Shown here: piece after piece, positions 41,443 to 53,074 of the stretch
Layout: each line of letters starts with the position of its first letter
How positions within the stretch are numbered: the stretch's first letter is position 1
Assembly: GCA_951217055.1 (NCBI GenBank)
Contig: OX578282.1
Coordinates: 72,755,092 to 72,819,091, forward strand
Length of the DNA: 64,000 bases
From: Gerris lacustris
Lineage: Eukaryota > Arthropoda > Insecta > Hemiptera > Gerridae
Direction of reading: 5' to 3'
Translations under genes and position numbers: made by a program
Notes under the pieces: generated by a model
The model's database searches: none
Told to the model about the DNA's origin: nothing
What the model saw: only the letters and a program-made list of their open reading frames with translations

Positions 41443-42715
41443 GGGTCCGTAGGCAAAACCAAGGACCCTTATATTTTCCGGCGTGTGTCTGTCCGTCCGT
41501 CCTGTCGCCTGCTCTCACGGCTACACCATTCGTCAGATCAATTTTGAAATTTGGCATGTATGTGTCTTGTACCTACCCACATATTTTAAAAATATAGCGA
41601 CTTAAAAAAACTTAAGGGTTAAAAAATAATTCTTTTTTCTTGAAACTGTGTGGGGGTATCATATAAAAGGGTACGTTGAGCTGATAACAAAAAAAAAAAT
41701 CATTTTTGGTTATAAGTTTTGACAGGACGAGCGTAGGCGAGTTTGAAGTGGGTGTTAAAAGTGCCCCCCCCCCCCCCCTTGGAGTGAATCCGAAAAAAAC
41801 GACCAAAATCACCGTCACAAAATAACCGGCACAAAATCACCGTCACGCAAAATCCGTCACGAAATCTACAGATGACGATAACTTGAGTAAAAGCTCACCG
41901 AATTAGATGAAATTTGGTACACATGTTCATTTTAACAATGTCCAGGCTGAGTTCGTCGGAAAACGTTATCCGCCCAAGCGTTCACGCGCAACGCTCGCGT
42001 AAACGTAAGCTTCAAAAGACGGGAAAAACTGTTATTATGGAAGCCTGTTACTTGACTTTTTGATTATTTTTGTTATAGTATATGTCAAAAATGTCACTTT
42101 GTTTTGAAATAAATAAAATATAATCAAGTAAAATTTAACCCTGATATACAAGCAGAAGCGGTATAGAGTAGGGAAGAGATATATTTTATAATATTTTAAA
42201 ATTAATTGGCCGGGTAGGTAGAAAACAGTCCTATTTCAATCCAAACTCCTTTAGAAAACATACTTTTTAACTATAAACTCATCATGATCGACTTTTGTCT
42301 TATATTTAATATATATTTATAGTAAGAAGCTTGCTTTAATGATACAAATAATGATTTTCTTTTAATTTTGCCCTAACTCTTCCAGGTACAAACAGTTCTT
42401 TACTTTTAATTGTGTCACTTTTCTAACTCCGCCATGTATAAGTAGTTAGCAATGTATACGTACTTAGCAGTGTGATTTTATAATTTATATTTAATGAAAA
42501 ATGTAAGGAACTTCGTTGCTACCGGGTGACCCTCGACACCACACGGATTTTTTTATGTGACTTGAGAGTATCAGACCCATAGGATAGTTCAAAGTAAGCT
42601 TTTTAGCATTTTAAAAAGCACTATCAATAGGTACTATTTAAACAATACAGTGTTGCCTACGGACCCTGGCACTGTGCTGACTAGCACACACTTGACCTGT
42701 TTATATATGGTAGCG
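41443..42715 (-). mobile_element. Family B element, inverted copy split by family C
   Basis: 41443-41779 is the inverted B 3' part (AGGGTCCGTAGGCAAAACCA to the C-run). 42546-42715 is the inverted B head (GAGAGTATCAGACCCATAGG, GTTGCCTACGGACCC, GCTGACTAGCACACACTTGA). The insertion lies right at the poly-C (poly-G) run of B. Confidence 0.85.
41780..42545 (+). mobile_element. Family C repeat, copy 4, inserted in B
   Basis: Nearly identical to copy 3; differences are few substitutions and short indels. It interrupts B, so this C subfamily moved after B. Confidence 0.85.
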
Positions 42716-44317
42716 TCTATTGAAAAAATAACGTAAATTATCTCGTGAAATTAATTTTATATTTCCAACCCGGGTTATCGTGTTGACGAGCCCTGTTCGG
42801 ACTAGAGGAGTCTCAGGTCCGAGACAAAGCAGAATCATCTCTCTCTAATTCTTTTAATTCTCTCGCATACGTAGTACATGCAAGTACTGACATGCCGCCA
42901 AAATATCCATTCGAGATGTAAAGTGCATTTACACGTTTCGAGCTCCCTTGAGTCCAAAAAAGTAGATTTTAAAAATTTCAGTCAGCAGTCTGTCCTCTGT
43001 AGGCGTGTGGAGCCTGAACAACTGGACCGACTTCGATGGGAATTTGGCACAAAGGTTCAGAAAAATCCTACCCTCTGGTGATATTTAGAAATTAAAAACA
43101 CTTGGCAAATATAATTATGTACTAAGACATGAGAGCATTCAGTACACGTTTATTGGGAAGATTTTAATTAATGTAACTATTTGTTGCGGAATTCAAGCGG
43201 AACTGGTGCCCTATGAATGCTACTGAAAACAGAGCTTTGAAAATAAACAAATTTGAATTTCAGCTGAGACATTTTATGTTATTCCATTATAATTACAATT
43301 ATGTATGTTACTATTAAATATGCATACCTAAACTTAATCAAAACTTTAAACTTCACAAACACAGACTCACACACACACAATAAATAATATATATTTAAGT
43401 TTTTAAGTAAATGCAACACCGTGTACACAAATTCAAGAAAATATTTTCACATTTAGAGGTTTGCCTCTATAGATGAAGATGAATACAGCTGCATCACTCT
43501 CCAGGCGACGACTTCAAATTAAACTGATATTCACGATTAATAAACTTAATTTGGAAAACTCAAATCCGACTGAACACCGAACACATATTGTCTATAATAG
43601 TTCTAAAAAAATAAAAATAAATAACATATTTTTGTAAGCTCATTGTTTATTTTTAGAAAACCAACTAATATTTAGTATTTCAGAAAATTAATTATTATTT
43701 AAATTGCTCACACTGTATTTAAATAATAAACAAAGAGTTGATGCGGGACGCCTGGTTATGAAGGTAGATTAGCTGAAGGAACGGATGACAGGCGTCACCG
43801 ATATTCTCATTGTGCAGGTTCAAAGCTTGCCTCCAGATAATTATAAATTGAACCATATCGCAATACAATTGTGATGAATGATATTTTCTTTATTTTTTTT
43901 TAACACTGATGAGTTTTTTTGTGATAGTTCGTAAATATTAGAATTATTTATGATTTGTGATGCTAAGCAAAATATTTAATTTTCCCAATATTAGCTTAGA
44001 ACTTGATTTCAAAATAATTGATTTTATTTTCAAAAAATTAAATGGTATTTAATATATTTAAGTGGTTTTTGCAATTCTAAACCACTTGTATAAATAATAT
44101 TTTTCGAATCCACCTAACATGAGGCAAGTTCACTTTTGATAATGGTATAAAGTTTTTAAGAAACTCAACACCCTGTGCACTAAATAAACAAAATCTTATC
44201 ATGTTTGGGGAATTTAAGCTCGAGTTTTTATAAAGAATGATTTTTATTTCGAAAAACAATCTAAAAATAATACAATATCTCCTCTTGGATACTCTATATC
44301 TCTCATGGGACATACTG
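42716..44317. other. Unassigned AT-rich block
   Basis: 42776-42850 and 43735-43830 are less AT-rich, but no ORF or known element was recognised. A 78-codon minus frame at 44077-44313 has no recognised family. Confidence 0.35.
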
Positions 44318-44329
44318 TATGTATGTATG

Positions 44330-44412
<83 letters not shown>

Positions 44413-44548
44413 ATTATGCTACAATTTTTTTTCTTTGAAGAATATTTTTGGATAAAGGTTTTTCAAGAATTTGAATGGAAAAGAAGGAAACAGGTTATAT
44501 ATTGTAGAGCTCACACAGACTCCTTATACTTCTATCCCACCCATATAT

Positions 44549-44615
<67 letters not shown>
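44318..44615. repeat. (GTAT)n, (TA)n and (AC)n microsatellites
   Basis: TATG repeats then about 70 bases of (TA)n at 44335-44406; (AC)n at about 44552-44582 followed by (AT)n. The ORFs here are repeat artefacts. Confidence 0.95.
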
Positions 44616-44792
44616 TAAAAGATAAATTGTGTCGGATTAACTCAAAAATGTTGCTTTTGTTTGCATAAAGCAACTTTATATACATTGTTTGTTGGAAAGC
44701 GCAAGTACTTGCGGTTTAATGTAGTGCATAAGTGTATTCAAACTGTCTCGTGTATATGTAACATATGTATTATACTTATATATATACGTATA

Positions 44793-44985
44793 TCCCAACA
44801 TAAATCACTTGTGTAAAAATACAAGTTCTGCAAGGCCTAACCTATCCAGTACAAGTAAGTGATGCCCCCCCCCCCCTCTCTATTCTCTGTCTCTCACTAA
44901 CTCAATCATTTTCTTTCCCAAATCACTCTACACGTTCAAATTTAAAAACATTTTCTGATTTGGAAATTACGCATCACGAAAAGCT
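44793..44985 (+). mobile_element. Family F left-arm copy
   Basis: CCCAACATAAATCACTTGTG, then CCTAACCTATCCAGTACAAG, CTCTCTATTCTCTG, TTTCCCAAATCACTCTACAC and ACATTTTCTGATTTGG match the left arm at 50199-50790. With the right-arm sequence at 46850-49587 this could be one F copy of about 4.8 kb, interrupted by other elements. Confidence 0.6.
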
Positions 44986-45065
44986 TATACAGCTTGTTGT
45001 TATTAAATTTTTCTTTCATTTTTGTAGACGGTATTCTTATTAGGGGTTTTTATAATAGTTATTTA

Positions 45066-45535
45066 CAGTCTTCGCCGAACTAGAATTAGTGCGTTGACAG
45101 CGCGGGAAAAACTAGCAAATGGTGTGAGGAGCCAATGAGAGCTTGAGATTTTCCCGGACAAAAGGTCGGGCCAACTAGGCAAAGATAAATGTCTCTAGTG
45201 GAGGGGAGAGACCCTCTGGATAACCGTATAAGAAGGCTTCGTAACCTCCACTGCTCTACATTCCCTTCAGTTTTCTGTTTACTTAGGTTATATTTCATTA
45301 CTCACATTATATTTAAAACTTATTTTAAGGAGAAAAAATAACTCTTACATTGAATATTATCGCGATTTGTAAGAAGTAGTAAAATAACCTTCTTTTGTTT
45401 ACCAACAAGTTAGTTGCCCCACCCCTAGCCACAGACCTAGTGGCTTTATTTTTCCCCCCAGAGAGGTTGGCCAATCTGTGTGTCACTCAATTTCCCGTGC
45501 TGTCAACGCACTAATTCTAGTTTGGCCTTAGACTG
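45066..45535. mobile_element. MITE with TA duplication
   Basis: TIRs of about 43 bp: CAGTCTTCGCCGAACTAGAA at the left, TTCTAGTTTGGCCTTAGACTG at the right in inverted form, both extending through TTAGTGCGTTGACAGC(G/A)CGG. The flanks are TA on both sides (45064-45065 and 45536-45537), as for Tc1/mariner-type elements. 470 bp, no transposase. Confidence 0.8.
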
Positions 45536-45537
45536 TA

Positions 45538-45830
45538 TGCACCTAGGAAATAATGTAAAACATTATTTCCCGCGTGACTAAGTTGATTCCTGAGGCAAAA
45601 CCGAAGGAATAAAGGTAACTAAATCAAGAGGCGAAGCCGAGGGTATTAGGTACCTTAAGTATCGAGGCGAAGCCGAGGGATTGATGCCAATTAGCTACCT
45701 ATAGGCGTAGCCGAGGGAGATAATTATACCAAGGGAATAATGCATTTTTCTCGGGGTACATACAAATTTTATCTCCAGAAAAAGCACTGCATAAGATTTA
45801 TTCGACTAAGAAAACAGTGGTATTTCTTTA
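45538..45830 (-). mobile_element. Y-related palindromic-head repeat with iterons
   Basis: CACCTAGGAAATAATGTAAA then ACATTATTTCC (palindrome), followed by GAGGCAAAACCGAAGG, GAGGCGAAGCCGAGGG twice and ATAGGCGTAGCCGAGGG, then GGTACATACAAATTTTATCT. The same order is at 19298 and 35752. The rest to about 46150 (GTTGCCAACCTGA(T/C)TTCA twice) may be its body. Confidence 0.65.
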
Positions 45831-46239
45831 TTAAACGAATTTACAAAATAAAGATTAACAATAGCTAAACAAAATATCGTAGACTGACTTGCAATACAGC
45901 TGGGAGTTTAAAAGTAGTGTTGCCAACCTGATTTCATTGCACAGTTTTAATTTATTATTTTAATAAATAACAATAATTGTTTGCACTTTTAATAACAGAT
46001 ATATAGGAGATTCAATATTAAAAACAAATAAGAATTGCAATTATACTCAAATAGAAGGTTATTTAGATGCAGGTTTAAACAGTGATAAACAAGGTCAAAA
46101 AAGCAGTGTCGCCAACCTGACTTCAACAACTTCATTAGCCATTCATTCTCTACAATTTATGAAATTATTAAGTTGGCAATCCTTCTTTTTCTCTCTGGTT
46201 TTACTTTTTCTCACTACTTCCTCCAGATTGTATTCCTTC

Positions 46240-46425
<186 letters not shown>

Positions 46426-46550
46426 TATTTATATATATATTTCTATTTATATATTTTTATTTATATTTCTATTTTTTTTATATATATATTTCTGTCTCCC
46501 GTAGTTTAAATTGTTTGAATTATATTATATATATATATATTTAAAAAATA

Positions 46551-46680
46551 TTTATTTTATATGGATTTGTACTAAGAGATGGGGCTCTAGGTGAGGGCCC
46601 CTCCTTGTAATCATTGTACGTAAAACTACTCTAAGAAACAATAATATTGATGAAAGTAAACAATTATTATTATTGATTTC
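46551..46680 (+). mobile_element. Non-LTR retrotransposon 3' end with (ATT) tail
   Basis: TACTAAGAGATGGGGCTCTA, GGTGAGGGCCCCTCC, AACAATTATTATTATTG. It resembles 29255-29416. Confidence 0.45.
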
Positions 46681-46904
46681 ATTAACACCTATATTTTCAT
46701 AAGTCCCATCTGATTTATAAGAGCTGGTTTGTCAGAAATAATCGACAGATTGCACCACTGTCTCAACCATCAGCACCATTTCAACAAAGTGTGATCCTCC
46801 TGCGAAATTCAATATTTATTTATGTTATAACGTATTTTGCAGTTTACGTTAAAATGTCTGTGAGACGGAGAATAGAGAGGGGGGACAGTCAACAACACTA
46901 CTTA
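46681..46904 (+). other. Flank of the 50-bp array, partly family F
   Basis: 46857-46904 (TGTGAGACGGAGAATAGAGA, GGGGGGACAGTC) matches the segment of F right before its single unit at 50920-50965. Confidence 0.5.
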
Positions 46905-49510
46905 CTTGAACTGGATGAATTACATCTAGTAAAACTTACTCGGACAGGGGAAGACTTGAACTGGATGAATTACATCTAGTAAAACTTACTTGGGCAGGGG
47001 AAGACTTGAACTGGATGAATTACATCTAGTAAAACTTACTTGGGCAGGGGAAGACTTGAACTGGATGAATTACATCTAGTAAAACTTACTCGGGCAGGGG
47101 AAGACTTGAACTGGATGAATTACATCTAGTAAAACTTACTTGGGCAGGGGAAGACTTGAACTGGATGTATTACATCTAGTAAAACTTACTCGGGCAGGGG
47201 AAGACTTGAACTGGATGAATTACATCTAGTTAAACTTACTCGGACAGGGGAAGACTTGAACTGGATGTATTACATCTAGTAAAACTTACTCGGGCAGGGG
47301 AAGACTTGAACTGGATGAATTACATCTAGTAAAACTTACTTGGGCAGGGGAAGACTTGAACTGGATGTATTACATCTAGTAAAACTTACTCGGGCAGGGG
47401 AAGACTTGAACTGGATGAATTACATCTAGTAAAACTTACTCGGGCAGGGGAAGACTTGAACTGGATGTATTACATCTAGTAAAACTTACTCGGACAGGGG
47501 AAGACTTGAACTGGATGAATTACATCTAGTAAAACTTACTCGGGCAGGGGAAGACTTGAACTGGATGTATTACATCTAGTAAAACTTACTCGGGCAGGGG
47601 AAGACTTGAACTGGATGTATTACATCTAGTTAAACTTACTCGGACAGGGGAAGACTTGAACTGGATGTATTACATCTAGTAAAACTTACTCGGACAGGGG
47701 AAGACTTGAACTGGATGTATTACATCTAGTAAAACTTACTCGGGCAGGGGAAGACTTGAACTGGATGTATTACATCTAGTAAAACTTACTCGGACAGGGG
47801 AAGACTTGAACTGGATGTATTACATCTAGTAAAACTTACTCGGGCAGGGGAAGACTTGAACTGGATGAATTACATCTAGTAAAACTTACTCGGGCAGGGG
47901 AAGACTTGAACTGGATGTATTACATCTAGTAAAACTTACTCGGACAGGGGAAGACTTGAACTGGATGAATTACATCTAGTAAAACTTACTCGGGCAGGGG
48001 AAGACTTGAACTGGATGTATTACATCTAGTATAACTTACTCGGGCAGGGGAAGACTTGAACTGGATGTATTACATCTAGTTAAACTTACTCGGACAGGGG
48101 AAGACTTGAACTGGATGTATTACATCTAGTAAAACTTACTCGGACAGGGGAAGACTTGAACTGGATGTATTACATCTAGTAAAACTTACTCGGACAGGGG
48201 AAGACTTGAACTGGATGAATTACATCTAGTAAAACTTACTCGGGCAGGGGAAGACTTGAACTGGATGTATTACATCTAGTAAAACTTACTCGGACAGGGG
48301 AAGACTTGAACTGGATGAATTATATCAAGTAAAACTTACTCGGGCAGGGGAAGACTTGAACTGGATGTATTACATCTAGTAAAACTTACTCGGACAGGGG
48401 AAGACTTGAACTGGATGTATTACATCTAGTAAAACTTACTCGGACAGGGGAAGACTTGAACTGGATGTATTACATCTAGTAAAACTTACTCGGACAGGGG
48501 AAGACTTGAACTGGATGTATTACATCTAGTAAAACTTACTCGGACAGGGGAAGACTTGAACTGGATGTATTACATCTAGTAAAACTTACTCGGACAGGGG
48601 AAGACTTGAACTGGATGTATTACATCTAGTAAAACTTACTCGGACAGGGGAAGACTTGAACTGGATGTATTACATCTAGTAAAACTTACTCGGACAGGGG
48701 AAGACTTGAACTGGATGTATTACATCTAGTAAAACTTACTCGGGCAGGGGAAGACTTGAACTGGATGTATTACATCTAGTAAAACTTACTCGGGCAGGGG
48801 AAGACTTGAACTGGATGTATTACATCTAGTAAAACTTACTCGGGCAGGGGAAGACTTGAACTGGATGTATTACATCTAGTAAAACTTACTCGGGCAGGGG
48901 AAGACTTGAACTGGATGTATTACATCTAGTAAAACTTACTCGGACAGGGGAAGACTTGAACTGGATGTATTACATCTAGTAAAACTTACTCGGACAGGGG
49001 AAGACTTGAACTGGATGAATTACATCTAGTAAAACTTACTCGGGCAGGGGAAGACTTGAACTGGATGAATTACATCTAGTAAAAAACTTACTCGGACAGG
49101 GGAAGACTTTAACTGGATGAATTACATCTAGTAAAACTTACTCGGGCAGGGGAAGACTTGAACTGGATGAATTACATCTAGTAAAACTAATTCGGGCAGG
49201 GGAAGACTTGAACTGGATGTATTACATCTAGTAAAACTTACTCGGACAGGGGAAGACTTGAACTGGATGAATTACATCTAGTAAAACTTACTCGGGCAGG
49301 GGAAGACTTGAACTGGATGAATTACATCTAGTAAAACTTACTCGGACAGGGGAAGACTTTAACTGGATGAATTACATCTAGTAAAACTTACTCGGGCAGG
49401 GGAAGACTTGAACTGGATGTATTACATCTAGTAAAACTTACTCGGACAGGGGAAGACTTGAACTGGATATATTATATCTAGTAAAACTTACTCGGGCAGG
49501 GGCAGACTTG
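46905..49510. repeat. 50-bp satellite-like array, about 52 copies, derived from family F
   Basis: Unit ACTTGAACTGGATGAATTAC then ATCTAGTAAAACTTACTCGG and ACAGGGGAAG. Variants are GAAT/GTAT and CGGGC/CGGAC/TGGGC. F at 50.96 kb has one diverged unit (ACTTGCACTGGATAAATTAT...), bounded on both sides by ACTTG. Downstream of the array (49505-49587) the F right arm continues (GACTTGGCTAAACCTATTAT to TTTTTGTTGGG). An AA insertion at about 49084 shifts the register. There is no ORF through it. Confidence 0.95.
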
Positions 49511-49587
49511 GCTAAACCTATTATCGCATCATTTTTTAAGCGAAACTTATTTTTTTAAGCAAATGTTTTTGTTGGGGGTGACTATAT

Positions 49588-50198
49588 ACCGATACTATTA
49601 CTTGATAGATAACGTATAACTATATACATATAATGTGTTCTTGATAGTTTAGTCTGAGAAGACCGTATAGAATGTAGTTGCGGGTTGGTTTTGGTTTAAT
49701 TAAAATGATTGTACGACAGTGAGTAAGGCAAAGACTTGGTCTGTAGTTGGGTCGAGTATGTCCATCTAGTTGGGTCAAGTATTTCCATCTAGTTGGGCTC
49801 ACTCGAGCAACAATCAAGTTAGTTGTGGGTCTCGTAACATGCTCTCTTTAACTAGTGTTTAATTAAAGCCTTGTCCTCCATCCAGAGTAACATAGAGCAA
49901 CTCCACTCTGTCCTGTATTATTTATTGTTTGGTCATTTACCTTATACAAATACGAGACCTTAGACCCGTGCCAGCGAGCTTCACTTTATATTTAGAAGAT
50001 TTTGAAAAAAAAGTAAATTTATGCATATTAAGATGTTATTATACCTACTAAAAGACCAAAAAATAAATATATTTCTATTGGAATAAATGTGGTTTTCTTG
50101 GCTTAATAAATCATTTCGAGGAGCGTCGTCGTGACACAGCTAGATTATATAAATTAAATTAATATTTGTCCTCATAGGTATTTTTTTTGTAAATACAT
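49588..50198. other. Unassigned sequence with family D remnant
   Basis: TTGGAATAAATGTGGTTTTC near 50077 is an inverted family D remnant. AGTTGGGTC(G/A)AGTAT(G/T)TCC at 49745 is duplicated. Confidence 0.4.
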
Positions 50199-51091
50199 AT
50201 ACCAACAAAAACACTAGTGTAATAAACAGGTCAAGTGTGTGCTAGTCAGCACACAGCGAGGGTCCGTAGCCACACCGTATAGTTTAAGTAGTACCCTATT
50301 GATGGTGTTTTTTACAATACTAAAAAGCTTACTTTGAACTATCCTATAGGTCTGATATTCTCAAAACACATAAATTGTTGCCCTTAAGTTATTTTACCCT
50401 AATTTTTTTGAAAAATATTTTTTTAAGTCGCTATATTTTTAAAATATGTGGGTAGGTACAAGACACATACATGCCAAATTTTAAAGAGATCGAACGAAAG
50501 GTGTGGCCGTGAGAGCAGGTGACCAGACGGACGGACAGACACACGCAGGAAAATATAAGGGTCCTTGGTTTTGCCTACGGACTCTAAAAAAATAAGCCAA
50601 GTCTCTCATGAAAAGTTGTGAGATGATAGGTTTAGCCAAGTCTCCCAAGGCCCGAGTAAGTTCTACTAGGTCTAATTTATCCAGTGCAAGTTACACGATG
50701 TTTGTCTGTCCCTCTCTCTATTCTCTTTCCCAAATCAGTCTACACGTTTAACATTTTCTGACTTGGCAAATACACACCACAAACTTAAATCAAATAAATA
50801 GTATTTGTTTATTTGAGCGTTGCAGCCCAAGGATACAAATTTGTAAACGACACTGCATTTAATTTTAGTGTATTTGCTAAATCAGAAAATGTTATTAAAT
50901 TTAAACATATAGAGTGATTTGGGAAAGAGAATAGAAAGAGGGACAGACATGATGTTTACGTACTTGCACTGGATAAATTATTCCAAGTAGAACTTACTCG
51001 CACAGTGGGAGACTTGGCTGAACCTATCATCTCACAACTTTTTATGCGAGACTTGGCTTATTTTTTTACACTAGTGTTTTTGTTGGGATGT
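50199..51091. mobile_element. Family F foldback element, complete copy with nested B
   Basis: Arms of about 230 bp: CCAACAAAAACACTAGTGTA at 50199, then (after B) ATAAGCCAAGTCTC to GGCAAATAC at about 50790; inverted at about 50867-51091 (GTATTTGCTAAATC to CACTAGTGTTTTTGTTGGGA). The central spacer is about 75 bp. Each arm has one copy of the 50-bp unit. B (50221-50588) sits inside the left arm exactly where the right arm reads AGTGTAAAAAAATAAGCC uninterrupted. Confidence 0.8.
50221..50588 (+). mobile_element. Family B element, internally deleted, inserted in F
   Basis: Head AATAAACAGGTCAAGTGTGT with one 39-bp unit, then GGTCTGATATTCTCAAAACA joined directly to CCTAATTTTTTTGAAAAATA and the end TTTTGCCTACGGACTCTAAA. 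The middle, including the G-run, is missing compared with 58 kb. Confidence 0.85.
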
Positions 51092-51971
51092 CACTTCTTT
51101 TTGTAAGGAATTTTTCACTGTCCCAAACAAATATTAGTTTTTCTTCCTTTGTTCTTGTTTGATTGTTCTTGGGTATTTTTTATTTCTTTGTTCTTGTTAA
51201 TCATTTGTGAAACTTGTTCGTCGGTGGGTGATCAAATTGAACTAAATACAATTATCTGGAGTAAATATGTTTGCACTTTAAGATAACTGTCATTCAATAC
51301 TGTCAAATCAACCTCAACGAACGTTCTCAACATCACTTTTTAGTTTTAACGTTCTCTACTAGGTAGCTCTAGTGGCGACGTTTACAATTTTCTAAATATT
51401 TTTACAATATTTTGAATAGACGGTTTTTCTATTAGCTTTGAAAGGACAAAGAACCAGATTTTTTAATGTATCCTTTATTTTTACAATAAACTTTACCTAT
51501 ATACAAAATTTCAAGTTTCTAGGATTGTTAAAAGTGCCTTAGAATTATGATGAGTGAGTGAGTCAGTGATGAAATAACAAAACTTTAGGCTCATATATCT
51601 TATGAACTACTATGGGTAGAGGTGTGAAATTTTTAATTCTGGTTCAGTTTGTTGAACTTTAGCTTAAAATTAATTTTATATATCAAAGTATCTTTAATAG
51701 GATAATAGAGGGGGGGGGGGTCTAAATTGCCGTGAGTTGGTTCCCAGTAAAGGATGGCACGGCTGGGCTCGACTTGCGGGGGCACTTCCGTTCCCCCAGA
51801 TATATTCTAAATCTAAAATCAACAACTTTAATTTACACGATAAACAGTCCACTTATACTTAGATCGAGCTTAACGCTTCCTGGATAAATAATACAAAATG
51901 CCAATTAAGTCCAAAAATAAAAGTGATAAGGTGCCTAGACAATGGGAGAACTGTAAATTTGAGGGTTTCGT
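51092..51971. other. Unassigned block
   Basis: 51480-51660 has ATACAAAATTTCAAGTTTCT, GAGTGAGTGAGTCAGTGATG and TCATATATCTTATGAACTAC, the style of a decayed interspersed repeat end. There is a G-run at 51711-51720. No ORF was seen. Confidence 0.4.
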
Positions 51972-52120
51972 GGATCGGCTGTCAGTGGATCGGCTGTAAG
52001 CGGATCGGCTGTCAGTAGATCGGCTGTCAGTAGATCGGCTGTCAGTGGATCGGCTGTAAGCGGATCGGCTGTCAGTAGATCGGATGTCAGTTTATCAGCT
52101 GTCAGTGGATTAGCTTTCAG
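51972..52120. repeat. 15-bp minisatellite, about 10 copies
   Basis: Unit GGATCGGCTGTCAGT, variants GTAAGC and AGATCG, decaying to the right. Confidence 0.95.
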
Positions 52121-52329
52121 GGAGTCGAGCTCCTGGTTTAACTTGAAACTTAGTATTGATAGAAACGTAATTCGTGAACCATTAAAACTGTTTCATCTAC
52201 TAAAATATTTTTCAAATTGTGTTTAGAATTCAATATTGTGCTCAAGACTGTTTACACCCTGTAGTTTAATTCTTTTTTAAATAGCGGTGAACACAAAACA
52301 AATAATAAGTTAATCGCTAATAAATCCAT
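52121..52329. other. Unassigned sequence
   Basis: Nothing was recognised. Confidence 0.4.
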
Positions 52330-52930
52330 CTTATAAAAAATATACTGTCAATTAGTGTGGCACATAGCTTCCTCGCATCCCATCACGTACTTTATTAATT
52401 TTATGTTTTTCCAAACCATTATTTATTTAATTGTTTTCCCCGTTTATTTAATCGGTCAAAATTGTTTTAATTTGTACATGAATTAAAGTATCAATTTAGG
52501 AAAATGTAAAGAGCCCAGACGGTCGAAATTAATCTTCCTGCGACTTATATATCTGCGGGCTACTTTTGATAAACCGTCCAATTTTCATAAAAAAAAAATA
52601 TAGGTGTAAACAAATGTATGTTTGTGTGCATGTGGATGAGAAAGGCACGGACGCAGAAGGTTCAAACGTATATGGGACAAACAATAGGCTAATTATTATG
52701 AGCTACCATCCAAATTTCATTAAAATTGGACGAGTAGTTTTTAAGATATGTTGGTTCGCAAAATTTGAGCCACAGACCGACAGACACGGAACCAAAAATG
52801 TTCCCTGATGTTTGAAACTGATTTCTGACTTGGAATTTATGAAATCGAAGACATAAAATATTTTCGTTCTTTAGAACGATCGCATATATTATAGCTTTCG
52901 TTACCGGTAAGCTCAGAAGCAATTAAAATT
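52330..52930 (+). mobile_element. Family A repeat, most complete copy
   Basis: From CTGTCAATTAGTGTGGCACA through GGTGTAAACAAATGTATGT, CCATCCAAATTTCATTAAAA, GCCACAGACCGACAGACACG to TAGCTTTCGTTACCGG. It serves as the uninterrupted reference for the copy at 10868-12412. Confidence 0.8.
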
Positions 52931-53074
52931 CTAAGATGCAAACTTTTCTTTAAGTAACAAATTTAGAAGCTAAAGAATTGATTTTACCATAGAAATTGAC
53001 ATGGATTTACTAATACGAAATTCTTTGATATCGGGGCCTGGAAACTTGGTTTATTGATTTCCCAGGATTAGTTC
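52931..53074. other. Flank of the 22-bp array
   Basis: Nothing was recognised. Confidence 0.4.

Noticed and set aside
44305..44668. ORFs rich in YI and TH repeats
   Set aside because: Translated (TA)n and (AC)n microsatellites.
46905..49510. CRISPR-like or integron-like repeat array
   Set aside because: 50-bp units are directly adjacent with point variants only, and the flanks are transposon sequence.
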